Shown here in pieces: positions 17,855 through 25,453 of a DNA stretch of 64,000 nt (positions are counted from its first letter, which is position 1; each line of letters opens with the position of its first letter). The stretch comes from CAVQCJ01 sp963711005 (lineage in GTDB: Bacteria > Actinomycetota > Actinomycetes > Prado026). The notes under the pieces were generated by a model. The model was not told where the DNA came from and did no database searches. It saw nothing but the letters and a program-made list of their open reading frames with translations. The position numbers were made by a program, and so were the translations under genes. Location: NCBI GenBank assembly GCA_963711005.1, contig CAVQCJ010000004.1, forward strand, positions 434,001-498,000, in the 5' to 3' direction.

Positions 17855-18643
17855 GTGCGCATCGCCCGCTTCTCGGTCGCCGACCAGATCGCCTTCGGGG
17901 TCGTGGAGGGCGACCCCGCCGCCGCGCCCGGCAGTGCCGACGCCGCGTACGTCACCGCGATCGACGGGCACCCGTTCGGTCCGTTCGAGCTGTCCGCCGC
18001 GCGGTTCCCGCTCGGCGAGGTCCGCCTGCTCGCCCCGGTCGTACCGAGCAAGGTCCTCGGCATCGGCAAGAACTACGCGGACCACGCGCGGGAGATGGGC
18101 GGCGAGGCGCCGGCCGACCCGGTGGTGTTCCTCAAGCCGTCTACGTCGGTGGTCGGGCCGGACGACAACGTCCGGCTGCCCGGGCTCAGCGCGGAGGTCC
18201 ACCACGAGGCCGAGCTCGCCGTCGTCATCGGCCGGCTCGTCCGGGAGCTGCCGATCGAGCGGGCGATGGAGGCGGTGCTCGGCTACACCTGCGGGAACGA
18301 CGTGACCGCGCGCGACCTGCAGCGTTCGGACGGTCAGTGGGCCAGAGCCAAGGGTTTCGACACCTTCTGCCCGCTCGGACCGTGGATCGAGACCGAGCTG
18401 GACCCCGGCGACCTCGCCGTCGAGTGCCGGGTGAACGGCGGGCTGCGCCAGCAGGGGCGGACCCGCGACATGCTGCACTCCGTCGCCGAGCTCGTCTCGT
18501 ACGCCAGCGCGGTGATGACCCTGCTCCCCGGTGACATCCTGCTGACCGGCACGCCAGCCGGGGTCGGTCCGATCGTCGACGGCGACACGGTCGAGGTCCG
18601 CATCGAGGGCATCGGCACGCTGCGGAACGCGGTGGTGGCATGA
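17855..18643 (+). CDS. Fumarylacetoacetate hydrolase family protein
   Basis: A 262-residue protein of the FAH/HpaG family. The fold core is clear: GIGKNYADHAREMG, then PVVFLKPSTSVVGP, metal-binding acidic residues in EVHHEAELAVVIG, GYTCGNDVTARDLQ and LLTGTPAGVGP. Members act on beta-diketo or 2-oxo acids (fumarylpyruvate or acylpyruvate hydrolysis, oxaloacetate decarboxylation). The substrate is not clear here. The GTG at 17855 follows TAGCCT by seven bases, which suggests a leaderless transcript inside the cimA-gltX run. Its stop overlaps the gltX ATG. Mycobacteria have the same gene next to gltX, as I recall. Confidence 0.9.
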   Translation: MRIARFSVADQIAFGVVEGDPAAAPGSADAAYVTAIDGHPFGPFELSAARFPLGEVRLLAPVVPSKVLGIGKNYADHAREMGGEAPADPVVFLKPSTSVVGPDDNVRLPGLSAEVHHEAELAVVIGRLVRELPIERAMEAVLGYTCGNDVTARDLQRSDGQWARAKGFDTFCPLGPWIETELDPGDLAVECRVNGGLRQQGRTRDMLHSVAELVSYASAVMTLLPGDILLTGTPAGVGPIVDGDTVEVRIEGIGTLRNAVVA

Positions 18644-20151
18644 GCGTCGAAGCGTCGCCCGGCACGGTGCGGGTGCGGTTCTGCCCGTCGCCGACCGGTA
18701 ACCCGCACGTCGGCATGATCCGGACCGCCCTGTTCAACTGGGCGTACGCCCGGCGCACCGGTGGCACCTTCGTGTTCCGGATCGAGGACACGGACTCCGC
18801 CCGGGACAGCGAGGACAGCTACGGCCAGCTGCTCGAGGCGATGCGGTGGCTGGGGCTGGACTGGGACGAGGGGCCGGAGGTAGGCGGCCCGTACGCGCCG
18901 TACCGGCAGTCCGAGCGGCTCGACGTCTACGCCGACGTCGCCGCCCGGCTGGTCGAGGCCGGGTTCGCGTACGAGTCGTTCTCCACCCCGGAGGAGACTG
19001 CCGCGCGGCGCACCGCCGCCGGGCAGGACCCGAAGCTGGGGTACGACAACGCCGACCGGCACCTGACCGACGACGAGAAGGCGAAGCTGCGTGCCGACGG
19101 CCGGCTCCCGGTGCTGCGGGTACGGATGCCGGACCGCGACTGGCACTGGGACGACCTGGTGCGCGGGCCGATCGGGTTCGCGCACGAGCACGTCCCCGAC
19201 TTCGTGATCGTGCGCGGCAACGGCGAGCCGCTGTACACGCTGGTCAACCCCGTCGACGACGCGCTGATGCGCATCACGCATGTCCTGCGCGGCGAGGACC
19301 TGCTCTCCTCCACCCCGCGCCAGCTGGCGATGTACGAGGCGTTGCAGGCGATCGGTGTCGCCGACGGGATGCCGCGGTTCGGCCACCTCCCCTACGTCAT
19401 GGGCGAGGGGAACAAGAAGCTGAGCAAGCGCGACCCGGCGTCCTCGCTGGGGCTCTACCGCGAGCGCGGCTTCCTGCCCGAAGGGCTGCTCAACTACCTG
19501 GCACTGCTGGGCTGGTCCATGGGCGAGGACCGGGAGATCTTCACGATGACGCAGATGGCTGCGGCGTTCGACCTCGGCCGGGTCAGCGCGAACCCGGCGC
19601 GGTTCGACGTGAAGAAGGCCGAGGCGATCAACGCCGTGCACCTGCGCGCCCTGGACCCGGCCGACCTGGCCGCGCGGGTCGTCCCGTTCCTGCAGCGGTC
19701 CGGTGCGCTGCCGCCGGCACCGGCCGCTCCCAGCGAGCAGCAGCGTGCGTTGCTGCTCGCCGCGGCGCCGCTGGTGCAGGAGCGGATGACCGTGCTGGAG
19801 GAGGCCCCCGGGATGCTCGGCTTCCTGGTGGTCGACCCGGCGGCGTTCGCCGTCGACGACGAGGCGGTCGCCGGGCTGGGCGAGGACGCGGAGCGGGTGC
19901 TGGCCGCCACGGTGGCGTCACTCGAGGGCCTCGCCCGGGACTCCGGCTGGACCCACGACGGGATCGAGGCGGCGCTGCGGGCCGCGCTCGTGGACGGCCT
20001 CGGGCTGAAGCCGAAGAACGCCTTCACGCCGGTCCGGGTGGCCGTCACCGGCCGGCGCGTGTCGCCGCCGCTGTTCGAGTCGATGGAGCTGCTGGGGGCG
20101 GATCAGTCCGTCGCGCGAGTCCGGGCGCTGCTGTCGCGGCTCGCCGGCTGA
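18640..20151 (+). CDS. gltX: Glutamyl-tRNA synthetase
   Basis: Charges tRNA-Glu and, in actinobacteria that lack GlnRS, usually also tRNA-Gln, which GatCAB then amidates. The protein has 503 residues, class I. The HIGH-type motif is PSPTGNPHVGM near the N terminus, and the KMSKS equivalent is KKLSKRDP near residue 260. The anticodon-binding helical domain fills the C terminus. The ATG at 18640 overlaps the previous stop (ATGA). Genes for tRNA-Gln and tRNA-Glu follow within 300 bases, so enzyme and substrates are clustered. Confidence 0.97.
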   Translation: MSVEASPGTVRVRFCPSPTGNPHVGMIRTALFNWAYARRTGGTFVFRIEDTDSARDSEDSYGQLLEAMRWLGLDWDEGPEVGGPYAPYRQSERLDVYADVAARLVEAGFAYESFSTPEETAARRTAAGQDPKLGYDNADRHLTDDEKAKLRADGRLPVLRVRMPDRDWHWDDLVRGPIGFAHEHVPDFVIVRGNGEPLYTLVNPVDDALMRITHVLRGEDLLSSTPRQLAMYEALQAIGVADGMPRFGHLPYVMGEGNKKLSKRDPASSLGLYRERGFLPEGLLNYLALLGWSMGEDREIFTMTQMAAAFDLGRVSANPARFDVKKAEAINAVHLRALDPADLAARVVPFLQRSGALPPAPAAPSEQQRALLLAAAPLVQERMTVLEEAPGMLGFLVVDPAAFAVDDEAVAGLGEDAERVLAATVASLEGLARDSGWTHDGIEAALRAALVDGLGLKPKNAFTPVRVAVTGRRVSPPLFESMELLGADQSVARVRALLSRLAG

Positions 20152-20156
20152 CCGCT

Positions 20157-20186
20157 TTGGCCCGGCCCGCGCCGATCGGGTAGCCT
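20157..20186 (+). promoter_or_regulatory. Promoter of the tRNA-Gln/tRNA-Glu unit
   Basis: TTGGCC at 20157-20162, an 18-base spacer and TAGCCT at 20181-20186. It lies directly after gltX and about 50 bases before tRNA-Gln. Inferred from consensus match. Confidence 0.5.
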
Positions 20187-20237
20187 CGCCTCTTGCTCTT
20201 CAGTGCTCGGGAGCTTCGGCCACCCGCGTGCATCCCA

Positions 20238-20309
20238 TGGGGTATGGGGTAATTGGCAGCCCGACGGATTCTGGCTCCGTTAGTCTAGGTTCGAGTCCTG
20301 GTACCCCAG
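20238..20309 (+). tRNA. tRNA-Gln (CTG anticodon)
   Basis: A 72-base cloverleaf. The acceptor stem TGGGGTA pairs with TACCCCA and the discriminator is G. The anticodon stem ACGGA/TCCGT encloses loop TTCTGGC with anticodon CTG. The T-arm holds GGTTCGAGTCC. CCA is not encoded. In an organism without GlnRS it would be mischarged by the neighbouring GltX and then amidated. Confidence 0.96.
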
Positions 20310-20354
20310 CGCGTTCGGTGGGTACCGGGACTCCGGTGCGTACCGAGCCTGTCC

Positions 20355-20427
20355 GGCCCCGTTGTGTAGCGGCCTAGCACGCCGCCCTCTCAAGGCGGTA
20401 GCGCGGGTTCGAATCCCGTCGGGGCTA
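20355..20427 (+). tRNA. tRNA-Glu (CTC anticodon)
   Basis: A 73-base cloverleaf. The acceptor GGCCCCG pairs with CGGGGCT (one G-T pair) and the discriminator is A. The anticodon stem CCGCC/GGCGG encloses loop CTCTCAA with anticodon CTC. The T-loop holds GGTTCGAATCC. CCA is not encoded. It lies 45 bases after tRNA-Gln and is probably cotranscribed with it. Confidence 0.96.
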
Positions 20428-20434
20428 CGGCAGC

Positions 20435-20468
20435 GAAGGCCCGGGTCATCTCCGCGACCTGGGCCTTC
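20435..20468 (+). terminator. Terminator of the tRNA unit
   Basis: A 13-bp stem: GAAGGCCCGGGTC pairs with GACCTGGGCCTTC with one G-T pair, around an 8-base loop. It starts eight bases after the end of tRNA-Glu. Confidence 0.75.
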
Positions 20469-20565
20469 GTCCTGTGCCGGCGACGTGTCGTTGGACAACG
20501 TCGCACGCAGCGGGCACGATCCCCGTCGCCGGCTAACTGGCCGGCCAGGTCGACGGGGGAAGATC

Positions 20566-21126
20566 TTGCTACGCGTCCGTGCGCTGGGTGCTGTTGTCGT
20601 CCTCGGGTCGCTCCTGGGACTGACCGGATGCACCGGCGATCCACCCAGGCAGGCTCCGTCCCCCGCCGTCTCGTCGGCCCTGCCGGTCCCCACGACCGCC
20701 TTGCCGAGCCCCACGGCCATCGGACCCGAGACGCCGGAAGGGCCGAAGCTGCCGGCCGTCCGCTGGGACAAGGTCCGGCGCGGGCCGCTGCCGTCGGGTT
20801 GCGCGACGATCGGGGCCACCCGGGCGCACGTCGTCGGCGCGACGGTCTACGCGACCGGCCCGAGCCTGGCCTGTCCCGCGGGCCGGGCGTACTGGGTGCG
20901 TGCGGTGGTCAAGCTCGCCGAGTACCGCGGCCGGGGTCGATGGGTGTACGTCACCCCGGCCAAGCCCTCCGCACCGCAGCGCAACCGGGCCGACGCCCAG
21001 CGTTCGAGCCTGCACGCCTGTCGGCCAGGGACCCGGGTCCGGGCCGTCGCTTCGTTCGTCCTGACCTGGCCGGACGGGCACCAGGTGCGCTACCGGCGTC
21101 TGGGCACCCCGGTCCGCTGCGGCTGA
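20566..21126 (+). CDS. Putative lipoprotein of unknown function
   Basis: A 186-residue protein with an N-terminal lipoprotein signal: a hydrophobic stretch (ALGAVVVLGSLLG) followed by the lipobox LTGC at about residues 19-22. A Pro/Ser/Thr-rich linker follows (about 25-60), then a compact domain of about 120 residues with three cysteines (SGCATIG, LACPAG, HACRPG) and a final Cys-Gly, which may form disulfides outside the membrane. The TTG at 20566 is chosen because GGGGGA lies five bases before it and it gives a proper signal peptide. I do not recognise the family. The neighbours give no clue. Confidence 0.65.
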   Translation: MLRVRALGAVVVLGSLLGLTGCTGDPPRQAPSPAVSSALPVPTTALPSPTAIGPETPEGPKLPAVRWDKVRRGPLPSGCATIGATRAHVVGATVYATGPSLACPAGRAYWVRAVVKLAEYRGRGRWVYVTPAKPSAPQRNRADAQRSSLHACRPGTRVRAVASFVLTWPDGHQVRYRRLGTPVRCG

Positions 21127-21285
21127 CGCACCGCCACCGGGTGCGGCGCTGAGCCGTCGCGCGCCGGACGCGGTGAACGCCGCCCGGTCCGGGTACGTGG
21201 TACTAGTGCCAAGGTCCGATGGCGGACGAGACCGGCCGTCCCCGCCAATGGAGAGCAGTCGAACCCATCGATCGAGGAGCACCCC

Positions 21286-21687
21286 ATGAAGCGACTGCTC
21301 ATCTTCACCGCGGCGGCCCTAGCCGCCGCCGTCCCGGCGATCACCGGCCTGGCCGGGAACGCATCCTTCGCCCAGAGCGTCCCGGTGCGCGTGCCCGCCC
21401 AGGTGGCCGCTGCCCAGGCCGCCGACGACAAGGGCGGCCAGACCAAGCACGTCGAGCCCGGGGACGACCGGGGCGGCGCGACCACCCACGCCGAGCCCGG
21501 GGACGACAACGGCGGACAGGGCACGCACGCCGAGCCGGGCGACGACAAGGGTGGTGCGACCACGCACGTCGAGCCCGGGGACGACAAGGGCGGACAGGGC
21601 ACGCACGCCGAGCCGGGCGACGACAAGGGCGGTCAGAGCGGCCAGAGCGGCAGGCACGGCGGGGACGACGGCGCCGGGCACCGGTGA
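21286..21687 (+). CDS. Secreted His/Asp-rich repeat protein
   Basis: A 133-residue exported protein. The signal peptide MKRLLIFTAAALAAAVPAI is cleaved near NASFAQS. After a short linker come five 13-residue repeats, H(V/A)EPGDD(R/N/K)GG with a variable three-residue end (ATT or QGT alternating), then a Ser/Gly/His/Asp tail. Each repeat offers one His and three acidic residues, so metal or cation binding is plausible but not shown. The ATG at 21286 follows GAGGAG. Its stop overlaps the GTG of the histidine kinase gene (GTGA), so it is translated together with the two-component system. It may be a sensor accessory protein or a reporter of envelope state. Confidence 0.75.
   Translation: MKRLLIFTAAALAAAVPAITGLAGNASFAQSVPVRVPAQVAAAQAADDKGGQTKHVEPGDDRGGATTHAEPGDDNGGQGTHAEPGDDKGGATTHVEPGDDKGGQGTHAEPGDDKGGQSGQSGRHGGDDGAGHR
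21448..21642 (+). repeat. Five 39-bp in-frame tandem repeats
   Basis: Five units of 39 bp inside the secreted protein gene, each encoding 13 residues around HxEPGDDxGG. Units 1 and 3 end in ATT and units 2 and 4 in QGT, so the array may have grown by doubling of a 78-bp pair. Confidence 0.9.
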
Positions 21688-23114
21688 CAGCGGAAACCTC
21701 CGGCGGCGGCACCGCGCGGACCGGACCGGTCTCCGCGGTGCCGCCGCATGACGGCGTGCCGCCCTGGGTGACCGTGTCGGGGGTCGGCCGGCGTCCCGGG
21801 CCGGCCGACCGCCCGGTCCGGATGCGGCGGATCTTCGCGCAGGTGGTCGCGGCCATCGCCGTGGTGCTCGTCGTGGTAGCCGTCGCCGGCGCCGTCGCCA
21901 GCCGCAAGGTCGCCGAGCGGGAGGCCGTGCACGACGCTGCGCAGACCACCGATCTGCTCGCCTCCTCGGCCGTGCAGCCCGCTCTCGAGGATGCCCTGCT
22001 GACCGGGTCGCCCGCGGCTCTCGCCCGGCTGGACGACGCGGTCCGCACCCGCGTGCTCGGCGACGCCGTCGTCCGGGTCAAGATCTGGATGCCGGACGGG
22101 CGGATCCTGTACTCCGACGAGCCGCGCATCGTCGGCTCGACGTTCGCCCTGGGCGCGGAGGAGCGTCAGGTGCTCGAGCACCCGACCACGCACGCCGAGG
22201 TGAGCGACCTCGACCGCCCGGAGAACAAGTACGAGCAAGGCCGCGGCAAGCTGCTCGAGGTCTACCGTCCGGTCTGGACTCCGAGCGGCCGGCCGCTGCT
22301 GTTCGAGACCTATCTGCCGTACGACACCGTGACCACCCGCACCAGCCAGCTCTGGCGTGGCTTCGCCGGCATCACGGTGACCAGCCTGCTGCTGCTCGTC
22401 GCGCTGATGCTGCCGATCCTGTGGCGGTTGCTGGACCGTGTGCAGACCGCCCAGGCCCAGCGGGTCGCGCTGCTCGAGCACGCGGTCGACGCCTCGTCCG
22501 ACGAGCGGCGCCGGATCGCCGCGACCCTGCACGACGGCGTGGTCCAAGAGCTCGCCGCCGCGTCGTTCGCGGTCACGGGAGCGGCCGACCGGGCCGAGGC
22601 CGACGGCCGCGGCGAGCTGGCCAGGACCCTGGGCACGGCTGCAGCCGCCGTCCGGGGGTGCATCGGCGGGCTGCGCTCCCTCCTGGTCGACATCTACCCG
22701 CCGAGCCTGCGCTCGTCCGGGCTGGTCGCGGCGCTGACCGACCTGGCCGGCACCATGCGGACCCGCGACATCGTGGTGCGGCTGGACCTGCCCGAGGACG
22801 GCCGCACCTGGCTGGACGAGGACGGCGAGCGCCTGGTGTACCGGGTGGCCCAGGAGACGCTGCGCAACGCCGCGCGGCACTCGTCCGCCGAGCACGTCGA
22901 CGTCTCGCTGGCCGTGACCGACGAAACGGTCACGTTGTCGGTGCAGGACGACGGCGTGGGCTTCGACGTACCCACGACGCTGGCGAGCCCGCGCGAGGGC
23001 CACCTCGGCCTGCGCGTCGTACGAGACCTCGCCGACCGCGCCGGGGCCGTGCTCCAGGTCGCGTCCGCTCCCGACGCGGGCACCCGCTGGCGGCTGGTGG
23101 TGACGCGGCCGTGA
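21684..23114 (+). CDS. Sensor histidine kinase (NarL-type, HisKA_3)
   Basis: A 476-residue membrane kinase. After a 45-residue cytoplasmic N terminus come transmembrane segment 1 (about 50-72), an extracellular sensor region of about 150 residues, and transmembrane segment 2 (about 226-248). The HisKA_3 dimerisation domain follows, with the phosphoacceptor His283 in ERRRIAATLHDGVVQ, and then the HATPase domain (N box ETLRNAARHSS, G box DDGVGFD). The GTG at 21684 is chosen because it overlaps the preceding stop; the ATG at MRRIFAQVV is an alternative. The stop overlaps the response regulator start. The stimulus is unknown, and the coupled secreted repeat protein is a candidate partner. Confidence 0.93.
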   Translation: MTAETSGGGTARTGPVSAVPPHDGVPPWVTVSGVGRRPGPADRPVRMRRIFAQVVAAIAVVLVVVAVAGAVASRKVAEREAVHDAAQTTDLLASSAVQPALEDALLTGSPAALARLDDAVRTRVLGDAVVRVKIWMPDGRILYSDEPRIVGSTFALGAEERQVLEHPTTHAEVSDLDRPENKYEQGRGKLLEVYRPVWTPSGRPLLFETYLPYDTVTTRTSQLWRGFAGITVTSLLLLVALMLPILWRLLDRVQTAQAQRVALLEHAVDASSDERRRIAATLHDGVVQELAAASFAVTGAADRAEADGRGELARTLGTAAAAVRGCIGGLRSLLVDIYPPSLRSSGLVAALTDLAGTMRTRDIVVRLDLPEDGRTWLDEDGERLVYRVAQETLRNAARHSSAEHVDVSLAVTDETVTLSVQDDGVGFDVPTTLASPREGHLGLRVVRDLADRAGAVLQVASAPDAGTRWRLVVTRP

Positions 23115-23737
23115 TCGACGTGCTCCTGGCCGACGACCACCAGCTGGTCCGCGCCGGTCTTGCGGCGCTGCTGGACGGGACGGACGACCTGCACGTCGTC
23201 GGGCAGGCGGCCGACGGACGGCGGGCCGTCGAGCTGGCCGTCGAGCTGCAGCCCGACGTGGTGCTGATGGACCTGTCCATGCCCGTCATGGACGGCGTCG
23301 CGGCGACCAGGGAGCTGCTGCTGCTGCACCCGGGCTGTGCCGTGGTCGTGCTGACGTCGTTCTCGGACCAGCCACGGGTGGCCGAGGCGCTCGCGGCCGG
23401 CGCGGTCGGCTACCTGCTCAAGGACTGCGACCCCCGCGACCTGGTGGCCTCGGTCCGGGCCGCAGCGGACGGGCACGCCCCGCTCGACCCCCGCGTCGCC
23501 CGCGCCCTGCTGCCGTCCACGGCCGGCCCGTCCGTGTCGGACGGGCTGAGCGGGCGCGAGCGGGAGGTCCTCGAGCTGGTCGCGCAAGGACTGGCGAACA
23601 AGCAGATCGGCCGGGCGCTGGGCATCAGCGAGCGGACCGTGAAGGCGCACCTGGGCCGGGTGTTCCGACAGATCGGGGTGGGCGACCGCACCAGCGCCGC
23701 GCTCTGGGCCCGCGAGCACCTGGACTCGGCAGGCTGA
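23111..23737 (+). CDS. LuxR/NarL-family response regulator
   Basis: A 208-residue transcription factor. The receiver domain has the acidic pair DD at 8-9, phosphoacceptor Asp54 (VVLMDLSMPVMDG), the conserved Thr/Ser (LTSFSD) and Lys (YLLKDCD). The C-terminal LuxR helix-turn-helix begins at LSGREREVLELVAQG and contains NKQIGRALGISERTVKAHL. The GTG at 23111 overlaps the kinase stop (GTGA). It is the cognate partner of the kinase just upstream. The target genes are not visible from the sequence. Confidence 0.95.
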   Translation: MIDVLLADDHQLVRAGLAALLDGTDDLHVVGQAADGRRAVELAVELQPDVVLMDLSMPVMDGVAATRELLLLHPGCAVVVLTSFSDQPRVAEALAAGAVGYLLKDCDPRDLVASVRAAADGHAPLDPRVARALLPSTAGPSVSDGLSGREREVLELVAQGLANKQIGRALGISERTVKAHLGRVFRQIGVGDRTSAALWAREHLDSAG

Positions 23738-23804
23738 TCGGCCCGGCCGTCCGACGCCAGGACCGATGCGACGACAGGACCGTGCGGGTGCAACGATCCG
23801 GTGC

Positions 23805-24581
23805 ATGCCCAGCATGCAGGCGCTCGTCCGCCGCCCCAGCTCTCGGCTCGCCGAGGGCCTGCTCACGCACCTCGAGCGCCGGCCGGTGGACTTCGGCGCG
23901 GCTCTCGAGCAGTGGGAAGGCTACGTCCGGGCGCTGCGTGAGCACGGCTGGGCGACCGTCGAGGTGCCGCCGGCCGACGACTGCCCGGACTCGGCGTTCG
24001 TCGAGGACGCGGTCGTCATGTTCCGCAACGTCGCCGTGGTGTGCCGGCCCGGCGCGGACCAGCGCAAGCCCGAGACCGTCGAGGTCGAGAAGGTGGTCGC
24101 CGCCCTGGGCTGCTCGGTCAACACGATCCGCGCGCCCGGAACGCTGGACGGCGGGGACGTGCTCAAGGTCGGCGAGACCGTCTACGTCGGACGCGGTGGC
24201 CGGACCAACGCCGAGGGCGTTCGCCAGCTGCGCGCGATCCTCGAGCCGTTGGGGGCGACCGTCGTCGCGGTCCCGGTGACCAAGGTGCTGCACCTCAAGA
24301 GTGCGGTGACCGCGCTGCCGGACGGCTCGGTCATCGGGTACCCACCGCTCGTGGACGACGCAGCCGTCTACCCGCGCTTCGTGCCGGTGCCCGAGGAGCC
24401 CGGCTCGCACGTCGTCCTGCTCGGCGGCGACCGCCTGCTGCTGTCGTCCGCCGCCCCGCGGACCGCCGACCTGCTCGCAGACCTCGGCTACACGCCGGTG
24501 CCGGTCGACATCGGCGAGTTCGAGAAGCTCGAGGGCTGCGTCACCTGCCTGTCGGTGCGGATCCGCCACCTGTACGCCTGA
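23805..24581 (+). CDS. ddaH: Dimethylargininase (N(G),N(G)-dimethylarginine dimethylaminohydrolase)
   Basis: Hydrolyses methylated arginines to citrulline and methylamines. The protein has 258 residues, a normal length for the pentein-fold DDAH. Catalytic residues are in place: Glu/Asp in the TLDGGDVLKVG loop (about 115-119), His163 in KVLHLKSAVT and the nucleophile Cys248 in KLEGCVTCLSVR. An arginine deiminase would be longer. The ATG at 23805 is used; the ATG at 23814 would remove only three residues, and neither has a strong ribosome-binding site. It ends 18 bases before the convergent ndgR. Confidence 0.88.
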   Translation: MPSMQALVRRPSSRLAEGLLTHLERRPVDFGAALEQWEGYVRALREHGWATVEVPPADDCPDSAFVEDAVVMFRNVAVVCRPGADQRKPETVEVEKVVAALGCSVNTIRAPGTLDGGDVLKVGETVYVGRGGRTNAEGVRQLRAILEPLGATVVAVPVTKVLHLKSAVTALPDGSVIGYPPLVDDAAVYPRFVPVPEEPGSHVVLLGGDRLLLSSAAPRTADLLADLGYTPVPVDIGEFEKLEGCVTCLSVRIRHLYA

Positions 24582-24599
24582 GCGGCGCGAGCCGAGCGG

Positions 24600-25319
24600 T
24601 CACGTCGCCTTCTGCAGTCCTTCGGTCAGCCGCTGACCGGCCGCGATCACCGCGGGGGCGTGCATGCGTCCGGGGGAGCGCGTCAGGCGCTCGAGCGGGC
24701 CGGACACCGAAACGGCCGCCACCACCCGTCCTGACGGGCCGCGCACCGGCGCGGACACCGAGGCCACGCCGGGCTCGCGCTCGCCGACGCTCTGCGCCCA
24801 GCCCCGCCTCCGAACGCCCGCGAGCATGGTCGCCGTGAAGCGCGCGCCCATCAGGCCGCGGTGCAGCCGGTCGGGCTCCTCCCAGGCGAGCAGGATCTGG
24901 GCCGCGGACCCGGCGTGCATCGACAGCACGCTGCCGATCGGCACGCTGTCGCGCAGACCGTGCAGGCGTTCGGCCGCTGCCACGCAGATACGCTCGTCGC
25001 CCTGCCGACGGTACAGCTGAGCGCTCTCGCCGGTCGTCTCGAGCAGCCATGCCAGCACCGGCCCCGCGGCCGCGAGCAGCCGGTCCTCGCCGGCCGCGGC
25101 GGCGAGCTCGGCCAGCCGTGGGCCAAGGACGAACCGGCCCTGCAGGTCGCGGCCGACCAGGCGGTGGTACTCGAGCGCGACCGCCAACCGGTGCGCGGTG
25201 GGTCTCGCGAGCCCGGTCGCCTGGACCAGCCCGGCAAGGGTCTGCGGGCCCGGTTCCAATGCCCCGAGCACCAGCGCTGCCTTGTCCAGGACGCCGACGC
25301 CACTGGTGGAGTGGTCCAT
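24600..25319 (-). CDS. ndgR: IclR-family regulator of branched-chain amino acid genes (NdgR/LtbR type)
   Basis: A 239-residue regulator with an N-terminal winged helix-turn-helix (about 10-70, with ATGLARPTAHRLAVALE) and a C-terminal IclR effector domain. The N terminus VGVLDKAALVLGALEPGP and the segment ESAQLYRRQGDERICVAAAERL match what I recall of Streptomyces NdgR. It is divergent from leuCD, as in that family. A TAGTAT -10 box six bases before the ATG, on the minus strand, overlaps the large palindrome, so it probably regulates itself. NdgR/LtbR proteins control leuCD, leuB and ilvB and respond to amino acid state. Confidence 0.9.
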   Translation of the reverse strand: MDHSTSGVGVLDKAALVLGALEPGPQTLAGLVQATGLARPTAHRLAVALEYHRLVGRDLQGRFVLGPRLAELAAAAGEDRLLAAAGPVLAWLLETTGESAQLYRRQGDERICVAAAERLHGLRDSVPIGSVLSMHAGSAAQILLAWEEPDRLHRGLMGARFTATMLAGVRRRGWAQSVGEREPGVASVSAPVRGPSGRVVAAVSVSGPLERLTRSPGRMHAPAVIAAGQRLTEGLQKAT

Positions 25320-25327
25320 GTGGCGAT

Positions 25328-25356
25328 ACTAGCGTCTCGAAATACGAGACGCTAGT
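25328..25356. promoter_or_regulatory. Palindromic operator between ndgR and leuC
   Basis: A perfect inverted repeat with 12-base arms, ACTAGCGTCTCG and CGAGACGCTAGT, around AAATA. It overlaps the ndgR -10 box on the minus strand (25326-25331). It lies just before a leuC promoter element, TACGGT at 25364-25369. Its core GTCTCG-N5-CGAGAC recurs before ilvB and leuB. Confidence 0.85.
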
Positions 25357-25453
25357 GCGAAGATACGGTGCAGCGCGGAGAGTCTTCCCAGCAATCCCGA
25401 CATGCTCGGGCACTTGCCGCGGCGCACGCGGCGGCACAAGCAGGAGGCCCCGG

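Noticed and set aside
21448..21642. 39-bp repeats as a CRISPR array
   Set aside because: The repeats are contiguous and in frame, without unique spacers, and no cas gene is present.
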